Assembly (NCBI RefSeq): GCF_000445105.1
Contig: NZ_ATDP01000097.1
Coordinates: 1 to 64,000, forward strand
Length of the DNA: 64,000 bases
Direction of reading: 5' to 3'
Source of the DNA: Sphingobium lactosutens DS20
Lineage (GTDB): Bacteria > Pseudomonadota > Alphaproteobacteria > Sphingomonadales > Sphingomonadaceae
The notes beneath the pieces are model-generated. The model made no database searches and was not told the DNA's origin. It saw only the letters and a list, made by a program, of their open reading frames with translations. Positions 38,938 through 49,022 of this stretch are shown piece by piece. The position numbers were made by a program, and so were the translations under genes. The first letter of the stretch is position 1. Every line of letters begins with the position of its first letter.

Positions 38938-40203
38938 ATGGCGCGCATCGTGATGAAATTCGGCGGCACCTCCATGGCGGGGATGGAGCGAATTCGCAAT
39001 GTTGCCGCGCGCGTCAAATATGTGGCGAGCCAGGGACATGAGGTCGCGGTCGTCGTCTCCGCCATGGCCGGTGAAACCGATCGCCTGGTCGGCTTTTGCA
39101 AGGAAGCGTCAGCCCTTTACGACCCGGCCGAATATGATGTCGTCGTGGCCTCGGGCGAGCAGGTGACGAGCGGCCTCCTGGCGATGACGCTGAAGGCGAT
39201 GGGCGTGGACGCGCGTAGTTGGCTCGGCTGGCAATTGCCGATTCGCACGATCGAGGCGCATGCCAAGGCGCGCATTTCAACGATCGAAACCGACGCGCTG
39301 GTGGCTGCGATGCAGGCTGGGCAGGTCGCGGTCATCCCCGGATTTCAGGGTATGATGGGCGATGGCCGCGTGTCGACGCTGGGGCGTGGCGGGTCCGACA
39401 CGTCGGCGGTCGCGGTGGCGGCGGCGATCAAGGCCGATCGCTGCGACATCTACACCGACGTGGACGGCGTCTACACCACCGACCCGCGCATCGTCGCTCG
39501 CGCCCGCAAGCTCGACCTTGTCACCTATGAGGAGATGCTGGAGCTGGCTTCGGTCGGCGCGAAGGTGCTCCAGACCCGTTCCGTCGGCCTCGCCATGAAG
39601 GAAGGCGTGGTCGTGCAGGTGCTTTCTTCCTTCGATGAACCCACCCAGGACGACCTTCCCGGCACGCTGATCGTGAGCGACGAGGACCTGGAAGCCAAGC
39701 TCAAGGAAACGAAGATGGAACGTCAGCTCATCACCGGCATCGCCCATGACAAGAATGAGGCGAAGATCATCGTCACGCGCGTTCCCGACAAGCCGGGTGC
39801 GGTGGCGAGCATCTTCACGCCGTTGGCGGACGCGGCGATCAATGTCGACATGATCATCCAGAATGACAGCAAGGACACGGAAGAAACGGACGTGACCTTC
39901 ACCGTGCCGCGCGCCGACCTGGCGCGCAGCGTCGACATTCTGGAGGCACGCCAGGAAGAGATCGGCTTTCGCCGGATCATCACCGACACCGAAGTCGCCA
40001 AGATCAGCGTCGTAGGCGTCGGCATGCGCAGCCATGCGGGCGTCGCGGCCACCATGTTCAAGACGCTGGCCGATCGCGGCATCAATATCGAGGCGATTTC
40101 CACCAGCGAGATCAAGGTCAGCGTGCTGATCGACGAGGATGAAACCGAACTGGCGGTGCGTGTACTGCACACCGCCTATGGGCTCGATGCCCCGGCGGCC
40201 TGA
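38938..40203 (+). CDS. lysC: Aspartate kinase
   Basis: 421 residues from the ATG at 38938. The kinase domain has VMKFGGTSMAGMERIRN, then GRGGSDTSAVAVAAAIKAD and YTDVDGVYTTDPRI. Two ACT domains follow, with KPGAVASIFTPLADAAINVD and GVGMRSHAGVAATMFKTLAD. It makes aspartyl phosphate, the first step to lysine, threonine and methionine. The ACT domains mediate feedback inhibition. Size fits the monofunctional type. Confidence 0.96.
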   Translation: MARIVMKFGGTSMAGMERIRNVAARVKYVASQGHEVAVVVSAMAGETDRLVGFCKEASALYDPAEYDVVVASGEQVTSGLLAMTLKAMGVDARSWLGWQLPIRTIEAHAKARISTIETDALVAAMQAGQVAVIPGFQGMMGDGRVSTLGRGGSDTSAVAVAAAIKADRCDIYTDVDGVYTTDPRIVARARKLDLVTYEEMLELASVGAKVLQTRSVGLAMKEGVVVQVLSSFDEPTQDDLPGTLIVSDEDLEAKLKETKMERQLITGIAHDKNEAKIIVTRVPDKPGAVASIFTPLADAAINVDMIIQNDSKDTEETDVTFTVPRADLARSVDILEARQEEIGFRRIITDTEVAKISVVGVGMRSHAGVAATMFKTLADRGINIEAISTSEIKVSVLIDEDETELAVRVLHTAYGLDAPAA

Positions 40204-40222
40204 TCTTCCCCCTTTACTAAAT

Positions 40223-40312
40223 GCGTCATTCCCGCGAAGGCGGGTTTCCATCTCACATCCCATCCCCGGTCGTAGCGCCGGGAGATGGATCCCTGCGTGC
40301 GCGGGGATGACG
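40223..40312. repeat. REP-like palindromic intergenic repeat
   Basis: Nested inverted repeats: GCGTCATTCCCGCG pairs with CGCGGGGATGAC at the two ends (12 of 14 positions), TCCATCTC (40247-40254) pairs perfectly with GAGATGGA (40282-40289), and CCCGG with CCGGG inside. This matches the GTCATTCCCGCGAAGGCGGG-type element common between genes in sphingomonads. It lies between lysC and a nitronate monooxygenase-like gene. Confidence 0.8.
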
Positions 40313-40329
40313 ACAAGAAGTATAGAGAC

Positions 40330-41343
40330 ATGACCACCGCCAAACTCGCCTCCCTCATGGCTCGCGGCACGGATTTTCTGGGCTGCGAAACCGCTATCCT
40401 TTGCGGCGCGATGAGCTGGGTCAGCGAACGCAATCTGGTCGCGGCGATATCCAATGCCGGCGGCTTTGGCGTGATCGCCTGCGGGGCGATGACCCCGGAG
40501 CTTCTGGATGCGGAGATCGCGGCGACCAAGGCGCTGACCGACCGTCCTTTCGGCGTCAACCTCATCACCATGCATCCGCAGCTGTTCGACCTGATCGACA
40601 TATGCGCGCGCCATGATGTCGGCCATGTCGTGCTGGCCGGCGGCTTGCCGCCCAAGGGCAGCATCGAGGCGATCAAGCAGAAGGGCGCGAGACTGATCTG
40701 CTTCGCGCCCGCGCTCAGCCTCGCCAAGAAGCTGGTGCGATCGGGCGTCGACGCGCTCGTGGTCGAAGGGATGGAGGCCGGCGGCCATATCGGCCCTGTT
40801 TCCACCAGTGTGCTGGCGCAGGAAATCCTGCCAGACATGGCAGGGCAGGTGCCCGTCTTCGTCGCGGGCGGCATCGGCCGTGGCGAGGCGATCGCCGCCT
40901 ATCTGGAAATGGGGGCGGCGGGCGTGCAGCTCGGCACCCGTTTCGCCTGCGCGACCGAAAGCATCGCGCACCCCAATTTCAAGAAAGCCTTTTTCCGCGC
41001 TTCCGCGCGCGACGCGGTGGCCAGCGTCCAGATTGACGCGCGGCTGCCCGTCATCCCGGTGCGGGCGCTCAAAAATGCCGGCACGGAAAGCTTCACCGCC
41101 AAGCAGCGCGAAGTGGCAAACCTGCTCGACAGCGGCACCATCGAAATGATGGAGGCGCAATTGCAGATCGAACATTATTGGGCGGGCGCCTTGCGCCGCG
41201 CGGTGATCGATGGCGATGTGGAAGGGGGGTCGCTGATGGCGGGTCAATCGGTCGGGATGGTGACGAAGGAGGAACCCGTCGCCGCCATCATCGCGCAACT
41301 GATGGAAGAGGCCGCGCAGGCATTGGCGCGGCGAACTGCCTGA
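40330..41343 (+). CDS. Nitronate monooxygenase/2-nitropropane dioxygenase-like enzyme
   Basis: 337 residues from ATG 40330. The NMO-type TIM barrel is visible with ILCGAMSWVSERNLVAAISN, then SNAGGFGVIACGAMT, later VEGMEAGGHIGP with the conserved glycine-rich His and QVPVFVAGGIGRGEAIAAYL. FMN-dependent oxidation of nitronates or a related reaction is expected. Family members also act on other substrates, so the exact role is open. Confidence 0.85.
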   Translation: MTTAKLASLMARGTDFLGCETAILCGAMSWVSERNLVAAISNAGGFGVIACGAMTPELLDAEIAATKALTDRPFGVNLITMHPQLFDLIDICARHDVGHVVLAGGLPPKGSIEAIKQKGARLICFAPALSLAKKLVRSGVDALVVEGMEAGGHIGPVSTSVLAQEILPDMAGQVPVFVAGGIGRGEAIAAYLEMGAAGVQLGTRFACATESIAHPNFKKAFFRASARDAVASVQIDARLPVIPVRALKNAGTESFTAKQREVANLLDSGTIEMMEAQLQIEHYWAGALRRAVIDGDVEGGSLMAGQSVGMVTKEEPVAAIIAQLMEEAAQALARRTA

Positions 41344-41429
41344 AACCTTGCGGTAAACCGAGTGTTGGGCATATTCCCCTCAAGTCCACTGCCCGGCATG
41401 ACCGGCCTGTCTTCCTCTCGGAGAATATG

Positions 41430-42392
41430 ATGTTCGTCTCGCGCCGACTATTAGGCCGGATTTCGCTGGTGTCGCTAGCGGTTCTTGCCGCCTGTTCGAC
41501 ACCGCCGCCACCGCCGCCACCCACGCCGCCCCCGGCCGTCGTGCCCACCATCATGCCTGTGCCGCCCGAAAATGCGGCGGAAGGCATGGCGATTCCGACC
41601 AAGGATGAAGACGGCAAATATCTGACCGCCAACCGCGGCGTCACGTCCAACACCGCGCTGTGGCATGTGCGCATGGCGCTCAATGTCGCGGCGCTCAACT
41701 GCGACAAATATGGGGCGACCGCGCGCAACCAATATAATCAGATATTGGCGGTCCATAGCCAGGTGCTGAAAGCGGCCAATGCGGCGGTCGACCGCAATTA
41801 TAAATATGCGTTCGGCAATGCGGCGATCGGATCGCGCGAGCAATTGAATACGGTGGTCTATAATTTCTTCGCTTTGCCGCCGGTCATCAAGCATTTTTGT
41901 CCAGTCGCCGTAACGGTAGGGGCCAAGGTGCTGTCGACGCCATCCTCGCAACTCCTGCAAATGGCGCCGGCCTGGCTGGACGAGTTGGAAAAGCCGTTTC
42001 AGGAATTTTACGCCGCCTATGAGGATTATCTGCGGCGGCTTGCCGAATGGCAGTCGCGCTTTGGCGCGACCGTTCGGGTCATCATAGCGCCTAACTCCAT
42101 GCCACCCCCGCCCAAGGCTCCGGGCGAAGCGCCGCCATCGGGATGGCGCCCCAGTTCCATGGGCGCATCGCCGGTTAATGATGCGGCGGCGGCCCCCGCA
42201 TCCTCATCTGCCACGGTGCAGCCTTTGCCGGGCGCCACCGGTGCGGACGTTCCGTCCTCAGCGACCGTGCAGCCATTGCCGCCGTCCTCATCCAGCGCGA
42301 TCAGCGGGCCACCCGCGCCCGCGCGGACCTTGCCGGACAATAGCGCGCCGCCGCGTCTGGAAGTCCAGCCCTTGCCGACGACCGGCGAGTAG
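41430..42392 (+). CDS. Lipoprotein with Pro-rich tail
   Basis: 320 residues from the second ATG of an ATGATG pair, six bases after GGAG. Lipobox LAVLAACS is followed by a proline run and a helical soluble domain (about 60-220). The last 100 residues are Pro/Ala/Ser-rich with three VQPLP motifs (SSATVQPLP twice and LEVQPLP). It is anchored in the envelope; the function is unknown. The tail may vary in repeat number among relatives. Confidence 0.75.
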   Translation: MFVSRRLLGRISLVSLAVLAACSTPPPPPPPTPPPAVVPTIMPVPPENAAEGMAIPTKDEDGKYLTANRGVTSNTALWHVRMALNVAALNCDKYGATARNQYNQILAVHSQVLKAANAAVDRNYKYAFGNAAIGSREQLNTVVYNFFALPPVIKHFCPVAVTVGAKVLSTPSSQLLQMAPAWLDELEKPFQEFYAAYEDYLRRLAEWQSRFGATVRVIIAPNSMPPPPKAPGEAPPSGWRPSSMGASPVNDAAAAPASSSATVQPLPGATGADVPSSATVQPLPPSSSSAISGPPAPARTLPDNSAPPRLEVQPLPTTGE

Positions 42393-42397
42393 GGGCA

Positions 42398-42832
42398 TCA
42401 GCCGCGCGCGTCGAACCGGGCGCGCGCGGCTTCCACCATGTCCAGATTGCGCTCGGCCCAGACCCAGACGCCGCAAAAGGCTGCGCTCAGGCTGTTGCCA
42501 AGTGGTGTCAGCGCATAATCGACGCGCGGGGGCACCACGGGGTGAACGGTACGGGTGAGAAGGCCGTCCCGCTCCATCTGGCGCAGCGTCTGTGTCAGCA
42601 TCTTCTGGCTGATGCCGTCGACCGCTCGCCCGATCTGCGTGAAGCGCATCGTGCCCCTTTCCTCGAGCAGTTCCAGGATCAGCATCGTCCATTTGTCGGC
42701 GACCCGGCCGATCAATTGGTTGACGAGTCGCTCCACCCGCGGATCGATATCGCTGGGCGGAACGGCATCCAGATAGCGCTCCGCCTCGGAAATTTCCACA
42801 GCATCGAACCGATTTTCCAGCGATTTTGCCAT
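42398..42832 (-). CDS. HxlR-family transcriptional regulator
   Basis: 144 residues from ATG 42830-42832 (AAGG eight bases upstream); a start at 42898 would add 22 residues. The winged-helix domain has LIGRVADKWTMLILELLEER, then GISQKMLTQTLRQMERDGLL and VPPRVDYALTPLGNSL, the HxlR signature. It is divergent from a short-chain dehydrogenase and probably controls it. Confidence 0.93.
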   Translation of the reverse strand: MAKSLENRFDAVEISEAERYLDAVPPSDIDPRVERLVNQLIGRVADKWTMLILELLEERGTMRFTQIGRAVDGISQKMLTQTLRQMERDGLLTRTVHPVVPPRVDYALTPLGNSLSAAFCGVWVWAERNLDMVEAARARFDARG

Positions 42833-42930
42833 TTCTAACCTTCTGGAGACTACCGCACCATGCGGTGCCTTCTTCCCAAAAGAGAGCATAGCGCCCACTT
42901 TGCCTCCACACCAATTGAAAGGAGCGAGCC

Positions 42931-43668
42931 ATGCAATCGACAGGCAACACCATTCTCATCACCGGCGGCGGATCAGGCATCGGCGCTGCCTTGGCGCATG
43001 AATTTCACCAGGCGGGCAACCAGGTCATCATCGCGGGGCGGCGGCAGTCGGCACTCGATGCCGTCATTGCCGATCATCCGGGCATGGCGGCCATGACGCT
43101 CGACATGGAAGATGCAGCGGCGATTCCCGGATTTGCGCAGGCGCTGATTGCCGATTTTCCGGGACTGAACGCGGTGGTGCTGAATGCCGGCATCATGGTG
43201 GCGGAGGACCGGATCGATCTTGAAACAGCCGAGGCGACGATCGCGACCAATTTGCTGGGTCCGATCCGGCTCGCGCATGCGCTGCTGCCGCATCTTCAAA
43301 AACAGCCTGCCTCCACGATCCTGACGGTATCGTCGGGCCTGGCCTTTGTCCCTCTGGCCGCGACGCCGACCTATTGTGCGACGAAGGCGGCCGTTCACAG
43401 CTGGTCCATGTCCCTGCGCGCGCAGTTGAAGGACAGCAGCGTTGAAGTGGTCGAGATCGTGCCGCCTGCCGTGCAGACCGATCTGATGCCCGGCCATGCG
43501 GAAAATCCCAACGCCTTGCCGCTCGCCGACTATATCGCTGAAACCATGGCGCTGCTTCGGCAAGAACCCACGCCGCCCGAAATCCATGTCGAACGCGTCA
43601 AATATCTGAGCGAAGCGGCCCAACGCGGGGAATTGGAAGACGTCTTCCGCACGCTCAATTCGCACTGA
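42931..43668 (+). CDS. Short-chain dehydrogenase/reductase
   Basis: 245 residues. Cofactor motif TGGGSGIGAALA, NAG motif and Y-x-x-x-K (YCATKAA) are all present; LTVSSGLAFVPLAATPTYCA gives the catalytic Ser. NAD(P)-dependent oxidoreductase of the DltE/YciK type. It is divergent from the HxlR regulator, whose inducer may be related to its substrate. The start has GAAAGGAG upstream. Confidence 0.9.
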   Translation: MQSTGNTILITGGGSGIGAALAHEFHQAGNQVIIAGRRQSALDAVIADHPGMAAMTLDMEDAAAIPGFAQALIADFPGLNAVVLNAGIMVAEDRIDLETAEATIATNLLGPIRLAHALLPHLQKQPASTILTVSSGLAFVPLAATPTYCATKAAVHSWSMSLRAQLKDSSVEVVEIVPPAVQTDLMPGHAENPNALPLADYIAETMALLRQEPTPPEIHVERVKYLSEAAQRGELEDVFRTLNSH

Positions 43669-43736
43669 CGGTCTAAGCCGGGCGCGCGGTGCATGCCGCT
43701 GCCATCAATGCCCCTTTTGGAACCGGTCGCCCAGGC

Positions 43737-44615
43737 TCAGGCCTGGGCGGCGCCGTCTTCGGCCTGGCCTTGCAACGGGACGGGAGCCTTGAAGGTGTGC
43801 GTGACATAGGGGAAGGGGATTTCGATCCCCGCCTTGTCCAGCGCGGCCTTGATTGCGCGCACCACACGGTCGCGGCTGTCATGCATGTCATAGGGCTTTG
43901 ACCCTGCCCACCAGCGGACCAGAAAATCGATCGAACTGGAATTGAATTCGCGCGCGAAGATCTCGATGCGACGATCCTGGTCGATGATATCGATGCCTTC
44001 CATAGCAGATCGAATGACGTCGCGCGCCTGCTCCAGATCCGTGTCGTAGGATACGCCTACGACGATTTCATGCCGGCGCTGGGCGCCGTCAGTCAATATC
44101 TCCACCGGGTTCTTGAACAGGGTGGAATTGGGAACGATCGTCAGTTCGTTCGACAGTTTGCGGACATGGGTTTCGCGCAGCGACACATGCTCGACCCGGC
44201 CGATAATCCCTTCGCACTCGATAATGTCGCCAATGCGCATCTTCTTGCGGACCATGATCAGGATACCGGCCAGGAAATTTTGGAAAAAATCCTGAAAGGC
44301 AAAGCCGATCGCGATGGTGCCGATACCCAGGCCCGCGACAAGGCTGGCGGGCGTCAGACCGGGCAGAACGACGGTCGCCGCGATGACAAGGCCGATCACC
44401 CACACGCTGATCGACACGACCGTATGAATCAATTGCTTCAGGCTTTCGCGGATCGATGCCTTGCCGGTGACACGATCAACGATCCGGCGGGCGATGCGGG
44501 ATACCACCCAGGTGATGAGCAGGATGACAAGCGCGATCACCATATTGGGCACCAGCGCGACAAAGCCCGCCCACATGCCCCATAATTGCTTGGCGAGAAT
44601 ATCGATCGCGGTCAT
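43737..44615 (-). CDS. Small-conductance mechanosensitive channel (MscS family)
   Basis: 292 residues. Two or three membrane helices lie in residues 10-110 (NMVIALVILLITWVVSRIAR; VSISVWVIGLVIAATVVLPG). The pore helix has LVAGLGIGTIAIGFAFQDFF, then NFLAGILIMVRKKMRIGDII and a soluble beta domain. It releases solutes on hypo-osmotic shock. Confidence 0.93.
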   Translation of the reverse strand: MTAIDILAKQLWGMWAGFVALVPNMVIALVILLITWVVSRIARRIVDRVTGKASIRESLKQLIHTVVSISVWVIGLVIAATVVLPGLTPASLVAGLGIGTIAIGFAFQDFFQNFLAGILIMVRKKMRIGDIIECEGIIGRVEHVSLRETHVRKLSNELTIVPNSTLFKNPVEILTDGAQRRHEIVVGVSYDTDLEQARDVIRSAMEGIDIIDQDRRIEIFAREFNSSSIDFLVRWWAGSKPYDMHDSRDRVVRAIKAALDKAGIEIPFPYVTHTFKAPVPLQGQAEDGAAQA

Positions 44616-44805
44616 TTCGCTTCCCCAATGGCCTGTATCAAAGGCGAACGGGTTAGCCGCGAATTTGATCCCTTTATGCGCCTTGGCCAGCCGATCCTTG
44701 ACCTGAGCGTCAACCGCATGCCGGGTCGCTGTTGAAAGGGCCAGGGCCCGACGCCTCCATGCCGAAGGCGCCGGGATCTGATTGCGGGGTCAGCCGCGAC
44801 AGGCC

Positions 44806-47604
44806 TCAGAACTTGACCGACGCGTTCACGAAGAAGGCACGGCCATAAACGTCATAGGTCGACGGGTAGGTATTCGACTGCTCCTGATTGTCGCCCATGA
44901 TTGGCGGCTTTTTGTCAAAGACGTTGTTCATGCCGATCGACCAGCCGAAATGTTCGGTGGGCTGCACCTGCAAGGCCAGGTCGAACAGATTATAGGCCTT
45001 GATCTTCTCGACGCTGTAGGTCGTCGTATCGTCATCATCCTTGACGCCCGACAGATAACGATGCGTCAGGCCCAACGTGATCGGCCCGCTGGTCCAGGTA
45101 ATGCGGTTATTGAGCCGCAGCTTGGAATAGGGGTCGCCGCAATAGACGCCGAACTTGCCCGCGCAGCTCTGATTAAGGTCGGGGATCGCCGCGACCGGAT
45201 TAAGGTCAAAGCGGATGAGCCGGGTTCCGGCAACGCGAAAGGCCAGCTTGCCGGTTTTTGCCCCAAACACCCCGAAATTCAGCGGAACGCTGTAATTTAC
45301 CTCGAAATCGACGCCCTCCGTCTTCAATCCACCCGTGTTCGAAAGCAAATTTTCAGCGCCCTCGATCGCGTAGCTGTTGGCGTTGCGCGGCAGGAGCGAG
45401 CAATAGCTGCTGTCATAGGGCGTCCAGCCATTGGCCGCAGTGCCATAACAGGCGGCGATGATATTCGCGGTGCCTGGCGTGGAAATATAATTGTCGATCG
45501 AGATGTGATAATAATCGACCGTCGCGGTGAAACGCGGCAGGAAACCGGGTTGCAACACAACGCCAGCCGTCCAGGTGTTCGACGTTTCCTCCCGCAGGTC
45601 AGGATTGCCGCCAGTGATGGATTCAATCTGCGAACTGCCGCCGTTGATCGCGGTCCCAAGCGCGCTGGCAGCCACGCCGGAGGCAAGGCAACTGGCGTTG
45701 AGGTTCGCGTTCGTCACGGCCGCAGACAATTCGCACGGATCGCTGGCGGTCGGGAAATTCTGCGACTGGCCCGAATAAAGGTCCGCAACCGTGGGCGCAC
45801 GCACCGCGCGGCTGATCTGGCCGCGGAAGGTCACATCCCTGACCGGGGCGTAGATCAGTCCGACTGAATAGGTGCCGACATTCTTTGCCGCCGTGGAATA
45901 ATGGGAATAGCGATACGCGCCATTAGCCTCCAGCTTATGGACAAAGGGCAGGTCTGCCAGCAGCGGCACGCCGATTTCGGCGAACAGTTCCTTGACATTA
46001 TAGCCGCCTGACAGGCCTTCGCCTGCGTTGAAACCTACGACATCCCCCGAAGACAGGGCGTAATCGGGATCATAGCTGCCATGTTCCGATCGATATTCCG
46101 CGCCGATCGCAATGCCCGCCGGGCCTGCGCCCAGATCGAACAGATTGCCGTTGGTGATGGCGACGTTGGCGACCTGTTCCGTGATGGTGCTGACATTCTG
46201 CACCGGGATGGAGATGAAAGCGGCTGCCTCGTCGCTGATATTGCCTGCGCCGAAGATGTTGAGCGGCACGCAGCCATTGCTGGTGTCGGAGCAGACCAGG
46301 TTGCCGTCCGCGTCATATGTGGTCAACAGCGCCTGGCGGACGCGGCTGTCCGACACGTTCCCCGTCTGCTTTTCCACCTGTTTCGTCCGCGCATAGCTGT
46401 AATAGCCGTCATAATTCCAGTCGCCGGCAATCTGGCCGCGGGCGCCGATCAGCGCACGATAGGCCGTATTGTCTACGCTGGATATACGCGGACCCACTTC
46501 GCTTAACCGGCGATAGATGGCTGCGGTGGTATAGCCGTCGCCATCGGTGTCGGCGGCGCCCAGCAACGCCTGTGAATCGGCCGAGAGGAAAGACGAGTCG
46601 ACGTCCAGCGAGACCGACCCGGTATAGGGGGTGGGCGCCAACTGATTTTTGACCCCGTTGTTGATAAACTGGCCTTCGGCATAGACGGTCAGATGGTCAT
46701 CGACCTCATAATGGGTCTGTGCGCTCAGCAGGATCCGCTTCTGGGGCACCTGCAGATAGTTGTAGGGGGCATAATTATAGGCGTCGCTGGCGGCGCTATA
46801 GGCCGAAATGCTGCCGTCCTGCCCGAACTTGTACTGGCTGCCGGACAGGGCCATGCGCGTGCCGGGAATGGAGCCGGATCCGCCAGCCGCCAGGCCGCCT
46901 TCGCCGTCGTCGGTATAGGCCTGGCGGGTGTAGCTGCGCGCGCTCTGCAACACGCCGTCACGCTTGGTGTAGTCGATGTAGAAGGTCGCGTTGCCCCGAC
47001 CATCGGCGAAGTTTCCGCCGATCAGCAGATTGCTGTTGAACGTGCCGCCGTCGCCTTCCTGATTGATGCGATAGCTGGCATTGGCTTCAACGCCGGAAAA
47101 GTCCTGTTTCATGACGAAATTGATGACACCGGCGATCGCGTCCGAGCCGTAGACGGCCGAGCGCCCGCCCGAAACCACTTCGACATGGTCGATCAGGCCG
47201 GCCGGAACGGTGTTGAGGTCGACAATCTGGCTGCTGTCATAGCTGATGTAGCGCCGACCATTGACCAGCACGAGCGTCCGATTGGCGCCCAGCCCGCGCA
47301 GGTCGGCCGTGGACACGCCGCCCCCGGGATTGTTGGAGGCGCCCGTCGTGCTGGGGACCAACTGGGGCAGATCGTTGATGATCGCTTCGACATTGACCTT
47401 GCCGCTCAATTTGAGTTCCTGCGCGGACACGATGGCAATGGGGGATGCCTGCTGAAGGTCGGGGCGCGCGATGCGCGACCCTGTGACCACGATCGTGTCC
47501 GCACCGGAACCCGCGTCCTCATCGGCCGTCTGGGCCATGGCCGGCGTCGTCAGGCCGAACAGCAGCGTCGACGCCAGCAGGCGCCGTTGGAAGGATGTAC
47601 GCAT
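44806..47604 (-). CDS. TonB-dependent outer-membrane receptor
   Basis: 932 residues from ATG 47602-47604, giving a signal peptide (RRLLASTLLFGLTTPAMAQ). TonB-box-like DTIVVTGSRIARP is followed by a plug (VEAIINDLPQLVPSTTGASN, then GANRTLVLVNGRRYISYDSS) and a large beta-barrel. It ends in FFVNASVKF with the terminal Phe needed for barrel insertion. The plug is of the OAR-like type common in sphingomonads. The substrate is unknown. Confidence 0.94.
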   Translation of the reverse strand: MRTSFQRRLLASTLLFGLTTPAMAQTADEDAGSGADTIVVTGSRIARPDLQQASPIAIVSAQELKLSGKVNVEAIINDLPQLVPSTTGASNNPGGGVSTADLRGLGANRTLVLVNGRRYISYDSSQIVDLNTVPAGLIDHVEVVSGGRSAVYGSDAIAGVINFVMKQDFSGVEANASYRINQEGDGGTFNSNLLIGGNFADGRGNATFYIDYTKRDGVLQSARSYTRQAYTDDGEGGLAAGGSGSIPGTRMALSGSQYKFGQDGSISAYSAASDAYNYAPYNYLQVPQKRILLSAQTHYEVDDHLTVYAEGQFINNGVKNQLAPTPYTGSVSLDVDSSFLSADSQALLGAADTDGDGYTTAAIYRRLSEVGPRISSVDNTAYRALIGARGQIAGDWNYDGYYSYARTKQVEKQTGNVSDSRVRQALLTTYDADGNLVCSDTSNGCVPLNIFGAGNISDEAAAFISIPVQNVSTITEQVANVAITNGNLFDLGAGPAGIAIGAEYRSEHGSYDPDYALSSGDVVGFNAGEGLSGGYNVKELFAEIGVPLLADLPFVHKLEANGAYRYSHYSTAAKNVGTYSVGLIYAPVRDVTFRGQISRAVRAPTVADLYSGQSQNFPTASDPCELSAAVTNANLNASCLASGVAASALGTAINGGSSQIESITGGNPDLREETSNTWTAGVVLQPGFLPRFTATVDYYHISIDNYISTPGTANIIAACYGTAANGWTPYDSSYCSLLPRNANSYAIEGAENLLSNTGGLKTEGVDFEVNYSVPLNFGVFGAKTGKLAFRVAGTRLIRFDLNPVAAIPDLNQSCAGKFGVYCGDPYSKLRLNNRITWTSGPITLGLTHRYLSGVKDDDDTTTYSVEKIKAYNLFDLALQVQPTEHFGWSIGMNNVFDKKPPIMGDNQEQSNTYPSTYDVYGRAFFVNASVKF

Positions 47605-47847
47605 GGATGATATTCTCCCTAATGTGGCGCCTGCCCGAAGGCGGCGCCGCGACCATTTTTTACTGAACACACCGGTGCGATGGCCATTTGGTGTGTCAGG
47701 GTCGCGGGGGCGTCAAACCCTTTCGATCGCCGGATTGGACTTTTGAAACGCCTGTGTCATTCCGAGCACAACGATTTCAAAACATTGCATAATCTTGTGA
47801 AATATTGCGCTACCTGCTGTAAGACGGAGACATAAACGTCAATCGCA

Positions 47848-48816
47848 TCACAGCCATTTCAATTTCTTGAAGCGGGCATAGAGCAGGGTGCAGAGCGAGG
47901 CGATCACGACCAGCACGACCGGATAGCCATAGCGGGTGCGCAATTCGGGCATATGTTCAAAATTCATGCCGTAAATGCCTGCGATGGCGGTCGGCACCGC
48001 CAGAATGGCGGCCCAGGCGGCAAGCTGGCGCGTGATGTCGCCGGTGCGTTGCTGCTCCAGCAGGTTCGACGATTCGAACACGCTGCTCAATATTTCCCGC
48101 AGATCCTCCACCATCACCTGCACCCGGCGAACATGGTCGCGCACGTCACTGAAATAGGGACGGGCTTCTGCATCGATACAGGGCAGGTCTATCTTCACGA
48201 ACTTGGTCGCGACCTCATGCATGGGCACGAGGATGCGCTGGAACCGGATCAGCTGACGGCGCAGGCTGAAGATACGCGTGACGTCATCCCGACCCAGGAA
48301 ATGGTCGATCATCTGCTGCTCCATGGTCAGCACTTCGTCCTCTATCCCCTCGACGATCGGCAGATAGCCATCGACGATGAAGTCCAGAACCGCGTGCAAC
48401 ACATAGTCGGTGCCCTGCGCTAGCCGTTGCGGCACGGCCTCCAATTCCTGACGCAGCATGCCATGGCCACGCGCGGACCCGTGCCGCACGCTGACGATAT
48501 GGTCTTGGCCGACGAATAGCGCGGTTTCGCCGTAGCAGATCGTCTCCTCCTCCAGATGCGCGGTGCGCGCGACCACAAACAGCTGGTCGCCATACAGGTC
48601 GACCTTGGGCAATTGATTGGCCTTCAGGGCGTCCTCCACGGCAAGCGGATGGAGATTATAGGTGCGCGCCAGCGTCTGCATTTCCTCGGCGGTGGGGTCG
48701 GCCACGCCGATCCAGACAAATTCCGACTTGTCGGCGGGGCAGTCGATCCGCTCGTCGATCGCCACGCGGCGCACGCGCTGCCCGTTGCGGTAAAGAAAGG
48801 CGGCTATCACGGTCAT
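47848..48816 (-). CDS. corA: CorA-type magnesium/cobalt transporter
   Basis: 322 residues. A large cytoplasmic N-domain (HPLAVEDALKANQLPKVDLY) is followed by two C-terminal membrane helices. The selectivity motif YGMNFEHMPEL (G-M-N) lies between them and the C-terminus is Lys-rich (ARFKKLKWL). It admits divalent cations as a pentamer. GTG and TTG alternatives were not needed. Confidence 0.94.
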   Translation of the reverse strand: MTVIAAFLYRNGQRVRRVAIDERIDCPADKSEFVWIGVADPTAEEMQTLARTYNLHPLAVEDALKANQLPKVDLYGDQLFVVARTAHLEEETICYGETALFVGQDHIVSVRHGSARGHGMLRQELEAVPQRLAQGTDYVLHAVLDFIVDGYLPIVEGIEDEVLTMEQQMIDHFLGRDDVTRIFSLRRQLIRFQRILVPMHEVATKFVKIDLPCIDAEARPYFSDVRDHVRRVQVMVEDLREILSSVFESSNLLEQQRTGDITRQLAAWAAILAVPTAIAGIYGMNFEHMPELRTRYGYPVVLVVIASLCTLLYARFKKLKWL

Positions 48817-49022
48817 GGGCGTCTGTTGTCCTTATGTGTCGCGGACTCGACAGAAAAGCGCGACATCTCGTTTCCGGTCCATTTTTTCTGCACTGGCCGA
48901 CGACTTGCGCCAGCCGCTGACTTTTTCCTGACACAGAAAGATGGAAGAGCGCGACGGGCAATGATGGATGCGACGTCCGGCTTGGGGTGGGGCGGGTCGC
49001 GCGATGATCGTGGAGCCGTAGC

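Noticed and set aside
39277-41298. 673-residue minus-strand frame across lysC and the NMO-like gene
   Set aside because: It spans two well-defined genes and an intergenic repeat on the other strand; His/Asp/Gln-rich shadow typical of high-GC DNA.
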